Positions 24,672 through 36,757 of a DNA stretch of 64,000 nucleotides are shown here, in pieces. Source of the stretch: Phlebiopsis flavidoalba (taxonomy: Eukaryota > Basidiomycota > Agaricomycetes > Polyporales > Phanerochaetaceae); the NCBI GenBank assembly GCA_035772785.1, contig JAOCPU010000021.1, positions 124,001 through 188,000 of the forward strand, given 5' to 3'. The notes under the pieces are model-generated. The model saw only the letters and a list, made by a program, of their open reading frames with translations, had not been told where the DNA came from and did not search any database. Position numbers and translations under genes: made by a program. Every line of letters begins with the position of its first letter. The stretch's first letter is position 1.

Positions 24672-26891
24672 TGAGACACGTCTTATCACGACTACGAACG
24701 GAGATAGTCTTTAATATAATCCACTCAGACGATTTCCCAGTACCATTTCGGTTGATAGTCTGCCGCGGGGTACAACAACACGCCAAGCGCGCATACATTG
24801 AACATACATAACCAGCACAATCACGTATTCTGTGTTTTGCGTGGAGGATTTTCGCTTAGGATTGCACATCGCAAACTCGCGCGCACTTCCGCGCACCTCC
24901 CATTCATGTACAGAACGTCTCGAGAAAGGGAATTATGAGCGCGACGGATACAGAGCCCAAACGCACCCGGAGAGTCCTAGCGAGGAGCTCCGTAAGATCC
25001 GCCCAAGCTAAGGAGCTTCGAACACTCGCCCCTTCGATGCCCTAGCTGCTCTCCTTCGTCGCGCACAGCACGGTGATTGTAGACGTAACCATTTACATCC
25101 CCAGCGACCGCGAAGGGGCAGGCTCTCTCGTCGCATCGATGAGCTTCCTCTCCCGTATCCGAAGGCCCGACATCAACGACGAGACAACCGAGTAAAAAAA
25201 AGCGAGTCACTCACTGCAGTTGCGCAATGCGATCGGCGCCACCCACGCCACGCAGATATTCGAGTGAAACGATGTCGGGAAGCGGATGCCGCATGTCCGA
25301 ACAACATCGCAGCTCGGCGTGAGCCGTGAGCTCCGCCAGTGCGCAAACGACTCGCGCGATTTGATGTTGTACCGAGGCGTTATTATCGTGCTTGACGTCG
25401 CGGCACATCCAGTATGGATGGTGAAGAGAGTGAATAGTGCGCCGAACAGAAGTATTCACCGCGTTGAAAGGCAGGTAAGGTGATCGTAGTGAGGCTTTGG
25501 TGAGGATCTGTGACGCGCTTGATTAGTATCTTCACGGGCACAGGAGAGCGAGAAAGAAGAGAAAGTGGGAATTCCGAGGTAGCGGTAAACTTTGTGACTT
25601 CATGGGCAAAGGTTGCGCGGCCGTAGTTGCCGTTACAATCTGTATTTTTGGTGAGTATGAGCGAAACAGGATGATCAAAGAGCATACATATAGTGCCATT
25701 TTCCCTTACACCATTTCGACGCTTGCGTACTCCTCCTCGATTTGTGTAGTCACCCGGTCCATGAACGGCCACAGCGCTCACAACGCTGAGGATCTCGGCT
25801 GCCCCCCTCGCGGGAAACGGGTGTTTGAAGGTTTCGATGGGGTGAATCTGTTCGTCTACACCACGAATTTCCTTCTCAGTTGCGTCGTATGGTGTAGATA
25901 TCACCGCGCCATGCGCATACATGTGGACAAAGTGATGGTATCTGGAGGAACTTGGAGGGAGATTAGAGGTAAGTAATCAGCCGCGTCCATTCAAGAGATG
26001 CCGGCCATTTCACTTCATATGTACTCTTAACCCCATAGGTGAGCAAATTTGGCGGAATTCCCACTGTTCACTACGACGAAACTGAAGTAGGGTTGTTGGA
26101 GGGTGGAGAGAAGCAAACTCGGAGAGGGAAAGTTGCTACCCGAGGATCTGCGCCACGTGGCAAAAAAGTCAATCTTGACCCCGACCCATGAACAAGTACA
26201 TATACCTTCCACTCATCTTTGCCTGCTTTAAAGTTGCTCAGTATACGTCCTAGAGACGTCTGAATGCCTTGCCTTTGCCGAATTACGATGTGTGTGATAC
26301 TGGACGTCGAGCCCCAGGTCTGCACACGCTCGGCACGCAGGCTCCAAACGTCCGACTAAAGGATCCAGAGACTGCAGCGCAGGGGTCAACTTTACGAGTA
26401 GGAGAGAACTTGGGTGCAGTCAAAGCTGTTTAGAGGAAAAGACTAGTGTGAGCGCTCCATTGTGACACCGGTGGTGGACGACGACCCTAACCTTTCCGCG
26501 CCTATCTTGGGGAGCGGGGAGTAAAACCTCCGAAGAGTAAAATGAACCATCAGTTAAAAGCAAGTTCCTGGAATGCACGAGTTGAAGCGTGCGTTGATAA
26601 GAGGGCTGGCGCGTGACCTACTTTTCTTGAACCGCGACCACGACCACTCAATCGACTGTCCCGCCTCTCGCACGACCTACCTCTTATTGCGCGTTATCAG
26701 AAACTTCAAACGGTTTTCTATACCATATCCGCACATTATCAAAAGAATAATACAACGCCAATGTGTGGTGCTCACCAACGCCACAACTCGACTGTTGAGC
26801 CATCAACCACTCCTACGGTAAGAACGCAGGAAGCTGGGATCCTTTTCGCGGTCGGCAGACCGGATAAACACTGGGACGATGCTGCAGAGTG
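24672..26891. other. No convincing gene
   Basis: The longest frames are 25383-25922 (-, 179 codons; contains HPIETFKHPFPARGAAEIL) and 25602-25976 (+, 124 codons) on the opposite strand. A further minus frame lies at 26071-26325 (WGSTSSITHIVIRQRQGIQT). The minus-strand frames could be exons of one gene running from about 26.3 to 25.4 kb, but I recognise no family and cannot define splice sites. Confidence 0.3.
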
Positions 26892-28221
26892 CATCAGGGA
26901 AAATCCAGGCCAATAAGAAGCATTTTTAAACAAAAAAACTCCCAGGAAACACAACTAACAAAATAATGGTTAAGAAGTGTTTCTTAACGCAAACTTTGCA
27001 AGGCTCCAACGTTACTTTGTTTCTTGTCAGTTTTTTGGTTATTTCTTGAGAGTTTCCTGGCAGTTTCTTGGTGATTTCTTGAGTGTTATTTTATTTCCAT
27101 GTTTGCTAGTTTTCAATGTTACTATGTTTTCTGATTTGCATGTTTCCTAAGTATTTCCTAGGTATTTCCTGGCTGTTCCACTGTTTTCCAGCTTGTCTGT
27201 TATTCAGTTAGTTTCTTGTTAGGTGACTAGCTTTGATACTATCACACTCATGTTTTCACACTATATTTATGCAAACTTGTATTGTCATTCCAAGGATGTA
27301 GCATACAGATACAAGAGCAGCTCATTGTGAATGAAAACAATCCTCTTAACACTACTCCCTCCTACTCTCCCTCTTTCCCTACCTGTCTTGGCTTACCTTT
27401 CATCTTGTATTTGTTGTCCTTGTAGTCCTTCTTGAATGTACTGTTGTTGTCTTGTTTGTTGTGTGCACAGGTCCCATGGCGACAGCAATGGCAACGGTGC
27501 TGAGGAGGGGCGCGCGGTGACCCAAGTACACGCGCAAGGAAGGCGGTGGGTGTCACGGGCGTGGACGTGAGGGCGCCGGCAGAACGGCGCGGGGGCGAGG
27601 GCTGGGGCCGGTGGTGTGTGGTGGGCTTGAGCGCGAGGACGTTAGACGTGGGGGTGCGAGCAAGAGCACGAAGGCTCAGTCAAAGGATCGAGGGCTCGAG
27701 GGCCCAGTTGAGGGTCGTGGTAGAACGGCGCGAGCTTGAAGGTAGGAACAGAAGCTGCAGATAGATTCGAAGCAGCAAGCGGAAGTGCGGCTTGGAGGGT
27801 GCGACTGAGTAAGAATATGAGTGTGCGGAGGCGGGGGCACGACGGTGGGCATACTCGAATGGCACCCGCTGACCGCGCACATGCGTTGCACATGCGCGTA
27901 CAGGCGGGCATGGCTGGGGTCAGCTCGCGAAGACAACAGAGTGGGCGGTCCTACTCACCTTGTACCGTCAGGCCCACAGGCCGAGTTCGTCCCACAGGAG
28001 GCCGGATTGTGCGCCCTGCGCACCTCCCCGGCCGTCCTAGACACTTTTCGTGTGTCGCGTCGCGTCCGTTCTGTGTGACCGGCGGTGCTAGTCGAATCTT
28101 GCAGCGGGTGGGCGGGGTGAGCCGTCGCGCGGTGTCGTGGAAGTGGGTGGTATGGAGCGGGAGTAGGGGTCCATCAAGAATCTCCGAAGAGACTCTTGTG
28201 CGAAATAGAGAAGAGTCGCGC

Positions 28222-28394
28222 CGCCGTTCTCGCGAACGACGGCCGATGGTGGAGGCGGAACGAAAGTTGAACCAGGCGCTTGCGCGCGCAAGTCGACGCG
28301 CGGCAGGGCGCTTGCGCCCACTCCTCGACGCGTGCCAAGTCCGGAGCGCCCGCTGCCCTCCGTCTTTCCTCTACCGTCGTTCACGAGAACGGCG
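28222..28394. repeat. Short inverted repeat pair (21 bp arms)
   Basis: Arms 28222-28242 and 28374-28394 are inverted copies matching at 20 of 21 positions, starting CGCCGTTCTCG. A third copy lies at 47911-47931. Each arm is itself a near-palindrome. It could be a small MITE or the ends of a repeat inside the GC-rich core. Confidence 0.7.
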
Positions 28395-28613
28395 ACTCCA
28401 ATCGCTCTCGTTCTCGTCTAGGAGCCTCCTCTAAGGCGTCTGAGATCATTCCTTTCCTTCCCTTTTCTTCCCTCGCCGCTCGGCGCCGTTCAGCACTCAC
28501 ACCAACGACCGCGCCCACAACGGTCGTATTTCCTCAAGTGCGGCTATCTTAGCTCTCGACCGAAACCGAACGACGCTGGTAATATGCATAGGGCCTACCA
28601 TCCGGCCCTAGTT

Positions 28614-28646
28614 GGATCAAAAACGAGCCGGGGGGCTCGTTGATCC
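28614..28646. other. Hairpin
   Basis: GGATCAA..AACGAGCC, a GGGG loop, then GGCTCGTTGATCC: a 13-bp stem with a small bulge. It follows a smaller GGGCCTA/CCGGCCCTA repeat at 28591-28610. Function unknown. Confidence 0.6.
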
Positions 28647-29995
28647 AGGTGCGTGACTAGCCCTCTAATGCGCACGGCGAACTGAAAACCCGTGACCGCG
28701 CCCTCGACCAACCACCCACATGCTCCCAAGAGCGTATGGGCTCTGAAGACAAGGTATGTAAGTCTTTTTCTTTAATCTCCAATGCCTGTCGCAGCAAGTC
28801 CGCGAGGCTCGACCGCCTAGGTATGCCCCTCTCTCCTGTTACCCCACTACTCCCATCCACTGTAGACCCCGGAGTCCCCATGCGCACAAACGAACCCCGA
28901 AGACGCACTGGGAGCGAAGACGGGTTCCTTTCTATCTAAATCTCACTCAGTACTACAATGCAGTGCTGACCGATGCTCGATTGCGCGTGCAAGCCACGCA
29001 CTGCAACGGGACAACGACATTCACGAGGAACAGGGGATGACCATGGCATAAAAGCCACGACTTGACGAGAATGATCGCGGTACTGCGCCCTCGACGCGAC
29101 AGCCACAACATGACAAGCATGACAACAGACAGGCTCGGTGACGCAACAGCATATCTCAACTCGGGGATGCTACCACAAGGGCATCACAGCGCAACAAGGC
29201 CAACCCGTGATGCAACGAGGCCCGTCACGATGGGGAGAGCCATGGCCCGACATGAACGGCCCCGACGAGACGAGGACATGACAAGATTGACATAGTTGTG
29301 ACCATCACAGCCTGGCCCGTGGATGGTTGTGATGAGGCTGACCAATACTTTATGGCGTGGATGGCTGCAATGAGGACTGTCTGTACAAAAACAGCCGCAA
29401 ATTATTTGGTTTATAGATTAATGTTGGGAAGATTATAAAATGTGTTTTAATTCATAGAATAATTGTACAGCATCAAGTACAGCTGTATGAATTGATGGAT
29501 AGTAACATTGTACAGATTTGACTCTAGGCCCAGTGTAGAACTTTTGTAAAACACCAGCAACAAACGCTATAAGACAGTTTGTGAATCATTCACCTATAGC
29601 TCAGGCATACTCATCAAATGGCACTGAAACAACTAGCTAAGGACTAGCTAATAAAGGCTAACAATCAAACAACAAGAAACTGCTACCAAATCAAGTAACC
29701 AAACAGAAACAGATAGTGAACCATAAAGAAACTGGCTAATGAGAGTTAACTATATAACACCATGTTAACAGCCGCTAAATAGAAAAACAAATTGCAAACT
29801 GTGTGAAAACAAACAGAAAACAAAGAAACAGAAAGAAAGTATGAAATAGCTCAAAAACACACCATAAACCAAGAAACCAGCTGGTAATGGAGGTAATGTT
29901 TGAATGCATAGATAACAGGCAGATAACGCTAATAACAGCAAACTAACAGTGTAACCGCAGAGAAGTATTTTTTATTCACAGGATTTTCCCTGATG

Positions 29996-31650
29996 GTGAG
30001 AACCGACAGTATGTTCCTGATCATACTTCCGTAACAACGCCGCTAAAACGTCGACTGGGACAAAGGCCCGCTTACTGTTGAGAAGCGAAAGAGGTCAGGG
30101 GTCGAATGTGGCAACAAAGGCAACTCAACGTACGTGCCAAGCATGCTTTCCTACATCCTCTGACCTTTGCTTAACCCGGGCGCCATTGTTAACGATAGAA
30201 GTGAGGGAAAGTCCTGGTTGAATGCCCTAGGTCGAGGTCTGTCAGCAACGGTGAGCACAATCCGGGGCCTTCTCCCTCAAGCGGCTACCATGGAGGAACG
30301 ACCCTGAGAAAGAGTGGCACGCCATCCTTCGAAAGCAATTCCAGGCCTTGAGAAACGAGGGAAGCTAAAGCCGACAAAGTACGTCGTAGGAAGAAAGTAA
30401 GTCAACAAAAGCTCAGATAAACATTGTAACATCTTTGACTTGTAGTCAAGCAGGCGGCAAACAAAGGATACAATCCATATAGGCATACTCCAGCTGGCAA
30501 GAGGACTCAGAAGTGGATATCGTCCCTCCCAACGAGCTTCTTGCCCATTGAAAAAAAAAATATCATTCCCCAAAGTCCTCGCCGCTATGCCACCAACAGC
30601 TACCGCGCGCCATGCACGACGGTCAGTATTTTACAGCGGCGCACGAGGAGACGGAAAACTTTGAGGATGCCATGGTCGAAAGCACGGAGCGAGGTAACTC
30701 CTTAGCGACGCGGGGAATGCCTTGGGTAGACGACGATGGGCGCAGGGAAGAGTGGCCTAGACGGTGCACCCACTCCCGAGCCCAAATCCGAGCATGTGGT
30801 GAGGTGCCGAGGATTTGGAGGAGCTCTAGCATTGCAGCCCGCAAAGAGAAAGAGGTGGCCCGTGCACAGGCTGCAGGCACCGCTGCCCGCATCAGCCCAG
30901 ATGAAGACGCAGACCAAGAAGGATGGCGGGGGCGGCCAAGGGAGAGGCTAACTATGCCCGCCACAAATGGGAAGGTCGCAAAGACGGTAGCAAAGGGGGC
31001 GAAGAAGAGTCCGGCAATGCTGGGGCAGGTAGCAGGCCAAGAGTTCATTGACCGGCAAAGCTGTTCTCTCTTCGCGGTGTAGCTCGTGTGCTTGGATTCT
31101 CAATGTATCTGTGTCAAAATGACCGAGGTTTATCCATGTTTGGCTGCGAGTATGAGGGGTGATTATCTTACCTGGGAGTCATGATCTAACAGCAATCCCT
31201 CGAATCCGGGCCTCTGTTACACGTCGTTGACGATGAACTCCAGCAGTCGAAGGTACCTAGCGCAATGATTTGAGCGATCTTCCCATCCGATCGAAGATCG
31301 TTTACTAACAACTCAGAATCAAGTATACTAGCAGTCGTGTCGAGCGATCGAATCTTGCATCCTTACATCCCATGTTCAGTGTTTATGCCGGATGTCTGCA
31401 AGATGATCAAACTCGAAACGTATGGAGTGGATTACAAGTCTTACAATTCGATACGGCGTATTCCGCCAATGAGAAGATATTCGCTTCGCCGATGGGAGCC
31501 TGAGAGGACACATATATGTCTAGTTTCATGACATTGACTCTTTCGTTGTGGAGGAGTGGGAGGTAGCGATGAAAATTCAAGGCGACCTCAATTCACGAGT
31601 CAAAATACATAGGCGCTATCATTCACATTGCCCAACCACGTGGCACGAGG
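29996..31650. other. No convincing gene
   Basis: Contains a plausible short intron (GTAAGT near 30390 to TTGTAG near 30449) between two protein-like plus-strand stretches (LKPTKYVVGRK and RRQTKDTIHIGILQLARGLR), and an ORF at 30612-31082 (+, 156 codons; Lys/Arg-rich C-terminal half, no domain recognised). Together they may be a small decayed gene on the plus strand. A frame at 30277-30573 on the minus strand is probably a shadow. Confidence 0.3.
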
Positions 31651-31740
31651 GTCCACGTTCCAAAACGTGGGAATTGATGCCGCCTTTGAGCGTGGCCGCT
31701 GCGTCGGGATCTAGAGAGCGTTGCCGGCTGTCTCCGAGCG
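31651..31740. repeat. Unit-boundary block R1
   Basis: GTTCCAAAA...GGAATTGATGC, then GCGTCGGGATC and TTGCCGGCTGTCTCCGA. Homologous to R2-R5 and R0, and located about 450 bp beyond the 3' end of B1. Confidence 0.6.
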
Positions 31741-32184
31741 TGCACCTGGCGTTATCCACGTCTCCCACAGCTTACAAGCATGTGTACATGCAATCGGCAG
31801 CGCAGCAAGGCTCTTCGGTAAACGTGTAGGGCCCCTGCGGTGTGGGCCACGCGCAAACTGGGCTGCGAAAGCTGCAGTTTCCATCCCCTGGCTTCGCGGA
31901 CAAGAGCCTCAATTCCACGTTACACATCGCGTCACCCTCATTCGCGATGCACAGAGGGCCCGGCACCGCGCAGCGTTTGGGCACGCTCCTCTCCCTCAAT
32001 CTCGCTCAGGCTGACCCTATAGTGTCGCCTCTCCGCATGCAGAACTGGTAAGTACCCCGGCTCTGAGCCGTCAAAGTAAAGCCGTCGCCACGGCAAGCTC
32101 ACAAAATTTCCATAGATTGAACCTGAATCCGATACGAAGCACCATAGGACTGTTTTAAAAACAAAAACCACTAGCAGGCACAGC

Positions 32185-33830
32185 CTACTCAGTCCTCTGC
32201 CGGACCGCCTTGAACGACTCATTCTCGTCTTCCTCCACCCACATGCGTTTCTTCCCCTCGGTCTTGCTCCTCGTCCCCTCCAAGTCCTTCGTCGCGCGCG
32301 GGACCCAAACCCCACAGCGACACTTTTTTCCTTGATGGCGGAGCACCACCTCCGGGCTGTGGTAGGGGGACTTTACGTCCAGAGGTCACGGACGTATTGG
32401 GTGCAGGAGTGCTCCCTGGGGTGTGGTGGGTGCGGTTTCGTCTCCTTCGTGCTCGCTAGCTAACTTGCTGCTCATAGTGAAAGTGCTTCCATCATCACTG
32501 GACGTATCATTCTCCCTCTTCGTCTGGCCTGCGTCATTTTCATTGCGCTCTCCAGCGCGCATATCTGAGCGGGCAACAGCGGCTCGTGTGGCGTACGGGA
32601 GACGCCAAGAGTGACGCGATCGCCATCCGAGCCCGCTCGTCCTTGCCCTTGGAAAAAGGACCGGTTTCTTGCACTCTGTTTCCTTGGGAATAGACGGTTT
32701 TTTCTTGTTTGTCGCATCCTTCAGCGGCCTGAACACACGCATGGGATAGCTTCTGGTCGCGACCACCAGCGATGCGATCGTCGGCTTCTGGCGTGCACCT
32801 CCATCTTCCTTCTGAGTGTCCACAGATGCTAGGTCCACTTTCGCTTTGGTCGAGTTATTGGAGACCTTCTGCTCACACAATTCGGATAAAGCAGCGTCAC
32901 CGCCACTTTCAGTCTGACTGGTACTACACATGGTGAACACCAAGTCGCATCTGGGAAGAAGATCACTCACTGCAATTTCTCTCGTCTATCCTTTGAAAGC
33001 CCATCAGCGGGATCCTGCTCCCGGACAGGACATGTTTCACTATCGACTCCCCCTGGTACAGTTTCAGCATAACGCTCAGGCGGTCGGCATTAATACATAC
33101 CATCTCTCGTGGGTTCGCGCTCGCAAACCGAGCAGCCGTCTTCGTCGTCGTCAGACCTAGCAGCAATCAGCATCTCGAGCGCCCGTCTAGGCGGAGTCGA
33201 CATACCAGTACACCCGTACCGCCGACTGTCACTTCCTCCGATTCTTCCGGCGGTCTAATCGGCATGTCAGCAAACGAGGCGAAGGAGAAGAGGCAAAGAC
33301 GTACGCGTTGCGGAGGTACAGTGACACGCATGCGCGTGATAGTGCGCCCGTCGCGTTCGCGGACCGGATGCGGTCGTTGTTGGGCACCGTCGTAGGGGAT
33401 GCCTGAGTGGTCTCAACGCGGTCGCTCAAAGTGCTCCCATTCGGTTCATTGGCTTTCCTCTTGGGTAGACGCAGCGGGTGCTCGACCCGTGTGTCTGAGA
33501 GCGAGGTCAGTGGCACGGCTTCCAAGTAAAGAAACACCATACTCATGCTCAGCCTTGCTGGCCTCCAAAGCAGATTTACTGTAGTCAGAACTACCAAAGG
33601 GATATCAATAACGCACGAAAAACGCGCAGGCCACGCCAAACGTACCCATCTGCCAGTTGTCGTCCCGCCCCTACGTCCGCGATCCTTCGGGTTATCACGA
33701 GACCGCGTTCAACAGCTACGAGCCTCGCGTAGTGTCCGTTCAAGTTCATCTCGTCGCGTACAGGAGGACTACGCGTTCTTTCAGCCCCCTTTCACGATAC
33801 AGTACTGAGGCCATACGTACCGGTCTTCGT
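32185..33830 (-). pseudogene. Family B gene, copy B1 (function unknown)
   Basis: Member of an unrecognised minus-strand family repeated five times here. Order from the 5' end: RYVWPQYC (about 33820; B4 equivalent WYVWPKPCFAC), GYVWRGLRVFRALL (about 33640), an Arg-rich block with RIRSANATGALSRACVSLYLRNAYV (B4 RALIACIRTKYV), PEESEEVTVGG (about 33230), SDDDEDGCSVCER (about 33120-33150), ETCP-REQ (about 33030), and a Ser/Lys/Glu-rich exon with an intact frame 32386-32970. The end is KRMWVEEDENESFKAVRQRTE, stop 32185-32187. Pieces lie in different frames and there is no good start codon, so the copy is broken or has several introns I cannot place. The C-terminal part is well preserved. It is head-to-head with D3. 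Confidence 0.6.
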
Positions 33831-35029
33831 TGAAGTCGCGTGGTAATCGACGATGGGCAGGCAAGAAAGCAAGAAGTGAAAGTGATAGTGATGCGGTGAG
33901 TAGGACTTTAGCTTCTTTGCTTGGTAGCTGTGGCAATTGCGATGCGGGGGAGGAAGCGGCGAGTCTCGTGGACGTGGTTCGTGGCTGAGTTGAACCAAGT
34001 GCGCGCGCAGGTTAGGTGAGCGCCGGGACGTGGCGTGTGAAGTTTGGGCTCGTGCCTTTGTGCTCACCCGCGCGGACTGCTCGCGCGTTCTCTCAGATCT
34101 CCAGGCTCACGACAAACACTGTCTTCCACTGTCCTGTCCAATTCTGTGGCGCCATGGGGCGGGCGCATCGACGATCCACGAGGGTAATATATTTTGGCAT
34201 GTTGCGACCACTGAACGCCAGACTCACGACGGCTCGCTCATGAACGTGAGACGCACATGTGTCATTCCCAGCTTGCTCCTCGATACGGCGCGCCAACGAG
34301 AATTTTACGGTCCGTCATGTTTTTTATCTGCGCCGGGTAACTGGTCGCGAACACCTCCCTCCGCGGGACGTAAGGATACCACCCACCGTCCGACCTAAAT
34401 GTAAGTCCGCTCCCTTCACCCCACTCGGCACTGTACATGAGCCCTTGGCTCGTCAACAGGAGCTGTTCACAGCGTCGGTTCTTGTTTGCAGTCGACAGCT
34501 TAGCTGTCGTAGGGGGATCGCTTGTTCCGATACCCACGCTATAGGCATCAGAGCGTTCTATGCTGAGATTACGCAAAAGGGTGCATTGTCGATTCTTCTC
34601 ACTCCTTCTGAATTGCGGCGAATCCGGATATTGACCATGGGTTTTCATGAATGTAGGAATCACACGTTGCTAAGATGGGCTCACTAGTATGATTCTCAGC
34701 TGAGACGTTTCTCGTGGTATATCTTGATTATTTTCCTTCTACAGCAGTGACACTGCTGGGGGTCTTGGTGACGGGTCCCCTCGATATCGTCAACGAACAA
34801 GATTTAAATCAATCAAAACGGAGTCGTGGGGCACTCAGTCTGTGATGTCTGCTCGTTGGAAAACGTCAGAACGCGATCCCACAGCCTCCCTGGAATTCAA
34901 AGCCTGTCGGCCGAGGTATGCCCTCGATAATCATAATCGTCAACACGAAGCGTACTGCTTAATTAAATCTCAATCTGGCCCTGTATTAAGGCGATGGGAT
35001 TGCTTTGCACAGCCCACGAGGGGCCTTGA
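33831..35029. other. Divergent intergenic region B1-D3
   Basis: About 1.2 kb between the family B and DUF6533 genes. It holds the B-upstream conserved block (about 34000-34066). Short frames at 34030-34398 (+) and 34262-34663 (-) have no recognised domain. Confidence 0.4.
34000..34066 (-). promoter_or_regulatory. Conserved B-upstream block, copy 1
   Basis: Contains GTGCGCGCGCAGG, ACGTGGCGTGTGAAGTTTG and GTGCCTTTGTGCTC (34052-34065). The same order appears 200-300 bp upstream of all five family B copies. Confidence 0.55.
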
Positions 35030-35036
35030 TATATAG
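35030..35036 (+). promoter_or_regulatory. TATA box of D3
   Basis: TATATAG, 53 bp before the exon-1 ATG region at 35089. Confidence 0.6.
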
Positions 35037-35088
35037 CATGAGATCACTTGAAAGATATGGCCAACTTCGATTACACACATACTTGGTG

Positions 35089-36757
35089 ATGTCCTCATTG
35101 TGGCGCAACTTGAAGAAGAGCTCTCGCAACTGGTGTCGCAGATGTATGAAACACCCCTTTCTGCATTCCGGCATGTATCTCTTTCGTGCTGACTCAACTG
35201 TAAAACAGACAGCTCTCGACCTGTTTCTCATGTGGAACCCTAGGTATAACATCACTTTGCGCATATTTCTGTGTCAGTACCTAACTACTCCTCGTTATAG
35301 CATTAGTGCTGTATGAGTATCTATGCACATTCGATCAGGAGGTAGAGGTGGTGTGGAAACGACGCTGGACAGCATCTTCCGTGCTGCTGATTTCAGTAAG
35401 ATGGGAGTTCTTACTCTATCACATCCTCGGCTTTTGCGTCGCAGGACCTACTGTATGTCATTTGATATATTCTCCTCCGCTGAGTTGATGGACCCTCGTG
35501 GATACAGGAGTGCGCCACCATACCTAAAGAAACTCAAGGATGTTTGCTGACAGAAATATTTAAGCTGCACAGGAGCGGCTCAGCATTTTTTCGAAGCTCT
35601 GAGACTTATCGGGATCATACAGGTTCTAAGTACATATCAAGTAGTCACTAGTATGATCAGTAATCTAAACCGCTTGTCAGTATTTTCTGCGCTGCGATCA
35701 TTTGCGCTGTCTAGCACCAGCAGGCTCAGATATCCGATTTGCGCGGCGATCCTATTCTTTGGAATTGTTCCTTTTGCAACGAACATGGTGGTTATTCCCC
35801 AGAAATTATGTTGCCATTATATTCTCTCTTATATCTGTCGTGCTAGCTTCTATATAGGAACTCAGTATTTGAGTACGAAACGGCTCCAGTTTCTTACTGT
35901 GTAGAGATCATTTATTTGTCAGAGGAAACATATACCGCGTGAGTCGTATACTTTGAGAATTATGCACCTCTTTTTAGTTCCAACTTCTCATTTGCTCCTA
36001 GATGTGAGTAATTGCAATAACTATGTCCTGGTATTTCGCAGACCTTACAGACAGTGCAGTACTTATTCTGACTCGAATATGCGTGATTATAGCAGATACT
36101 CTTACTCTGATTTTGACAGTATCAAAGACATTTGACCAATGGAGAGAATCACAGAAATTACATATACGACTGCCCATAACTACTTGTCTTCTTCGCGACG
36201 GTAATACATATGCTTTATCGCGGCAAACCACTGCTTATGACTTGTACAGGTGCAATATATTTCACGTATGTTGTTCTTTACACCATTTTTTCTTTTAATC
36301 CCGTCACACTTATGGTGTCAATTATTAGGATCCTTCTCATTGTGAATATTGTTCAGATGGTAGAAGGTTTGGTACCTGAGGTAATACTCATTTAGCCCAT
36401 CGTAGTGCGCCTTTATGACGTCTTAGATACTCTGCTAGACAAACTATGTTGCAAATCTACTTGTGGAAGCAATCGTACGTGGACCTTCTCAGTCAAAAAC
36501 GCTTTTGATTCTGAAGTCTATTGCAGCCGCCACTTTTAGTCAACCGGTTTATGCTAAATTTACGCCAAACCAATGACTCAACCGGCTCCGATATGTCGCG
36601 GATTTCCACGCTGAGATTCTCATTAGGCAATATTGGCGAGCCTTTGGATCATTCGCAGCACAATGAGGACGCGATTGGGGAGGCGGAAGAGGGGCGAAAC
36701 ATCAGCGCTGGGGTTGATAACGGAAGCTTCGGTGATCTTTGTGCGCAGCGACGCTGA
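35089..36757 (+). CDS. DUF6533 membrane-protein gene, copy D3, nearly intact
   Basis: Multi-exon gene with short GT-AG introns. Exon 1 encodes a LEEELSQLVSQM helix, but ATG 35089 is out of frame with it (one small indel). The core exon (about 35303-35456) is ALVLYEYLCTFDQEVEVVWK plus RRWTASSVLLISVRW, with the DUF6533 D-Q-E, W-K and R-W residues. Next: ALRLIGIIQ (about 35590-35625), VFSALRSFAL...ILFFGIVPFATNM (about 35680-35785), an acidic loop ending LSEETYTA (to 35938), LILTRICVIIADTLTLILTV.KTF.QWRES (about 36060-36150), GAIYFT, a further helix ending VEGLVPE (to 36378), and a C-terminal exon with LLVNRFMLNLRQ, LRFSLGNIGEPLDHS and an acidic tail, stop near 36757. Predicted about 330 residues, membrane-located. 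Function is not known for the family. Apart from exon 1, no damage is seen. Confidence 0.7.

Larger units (their letters stand above)
26892..29995. mobile_element. Candidate 3.1-kb DNA transposon with GC-rich core
   Basis: The ends are inverted repeats: CATCAGGGAAAATCC (26892-26906) and its perfect complement (29981-29995). About 5 bp inside, both ends also share AATAA. GTG flanks both sides (26889-26891, 29996-29998), a possible 3-bp TSD. The outer 500-600 bp at each end are AT-rich and mirror each other in motif content: TTTCTTGG/TTTCCTGG on the left, CCAAGAAAC/CAAGAAAC on the right. The middle (about 27.48-29.39 kb) is strikingly GC-rich, with no transposase recognised. It is probably non-autonomous and may have captured foreign GC-rich DNA. 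The superfamily is uncertain: the TIR starts near CAGGG as in hAT, but there is no 8-bp TSD. Confidence 0.55.

Noticed and set aside
27736..28434. 232-codon plus-strand ORF
   Set aside because: It lies in a GC-rich repeat-bearing core where stops are rare in all frames, has no domain, and overlaps long frames on the other strand.
26887..30000. 8-bp hAT-type TSD for the 3.1-kb element
   Set aside because: GAGTGCAT and ATGGTGAG next to CAGGG/CCCTG do not match; only a 3-bp GTG does.
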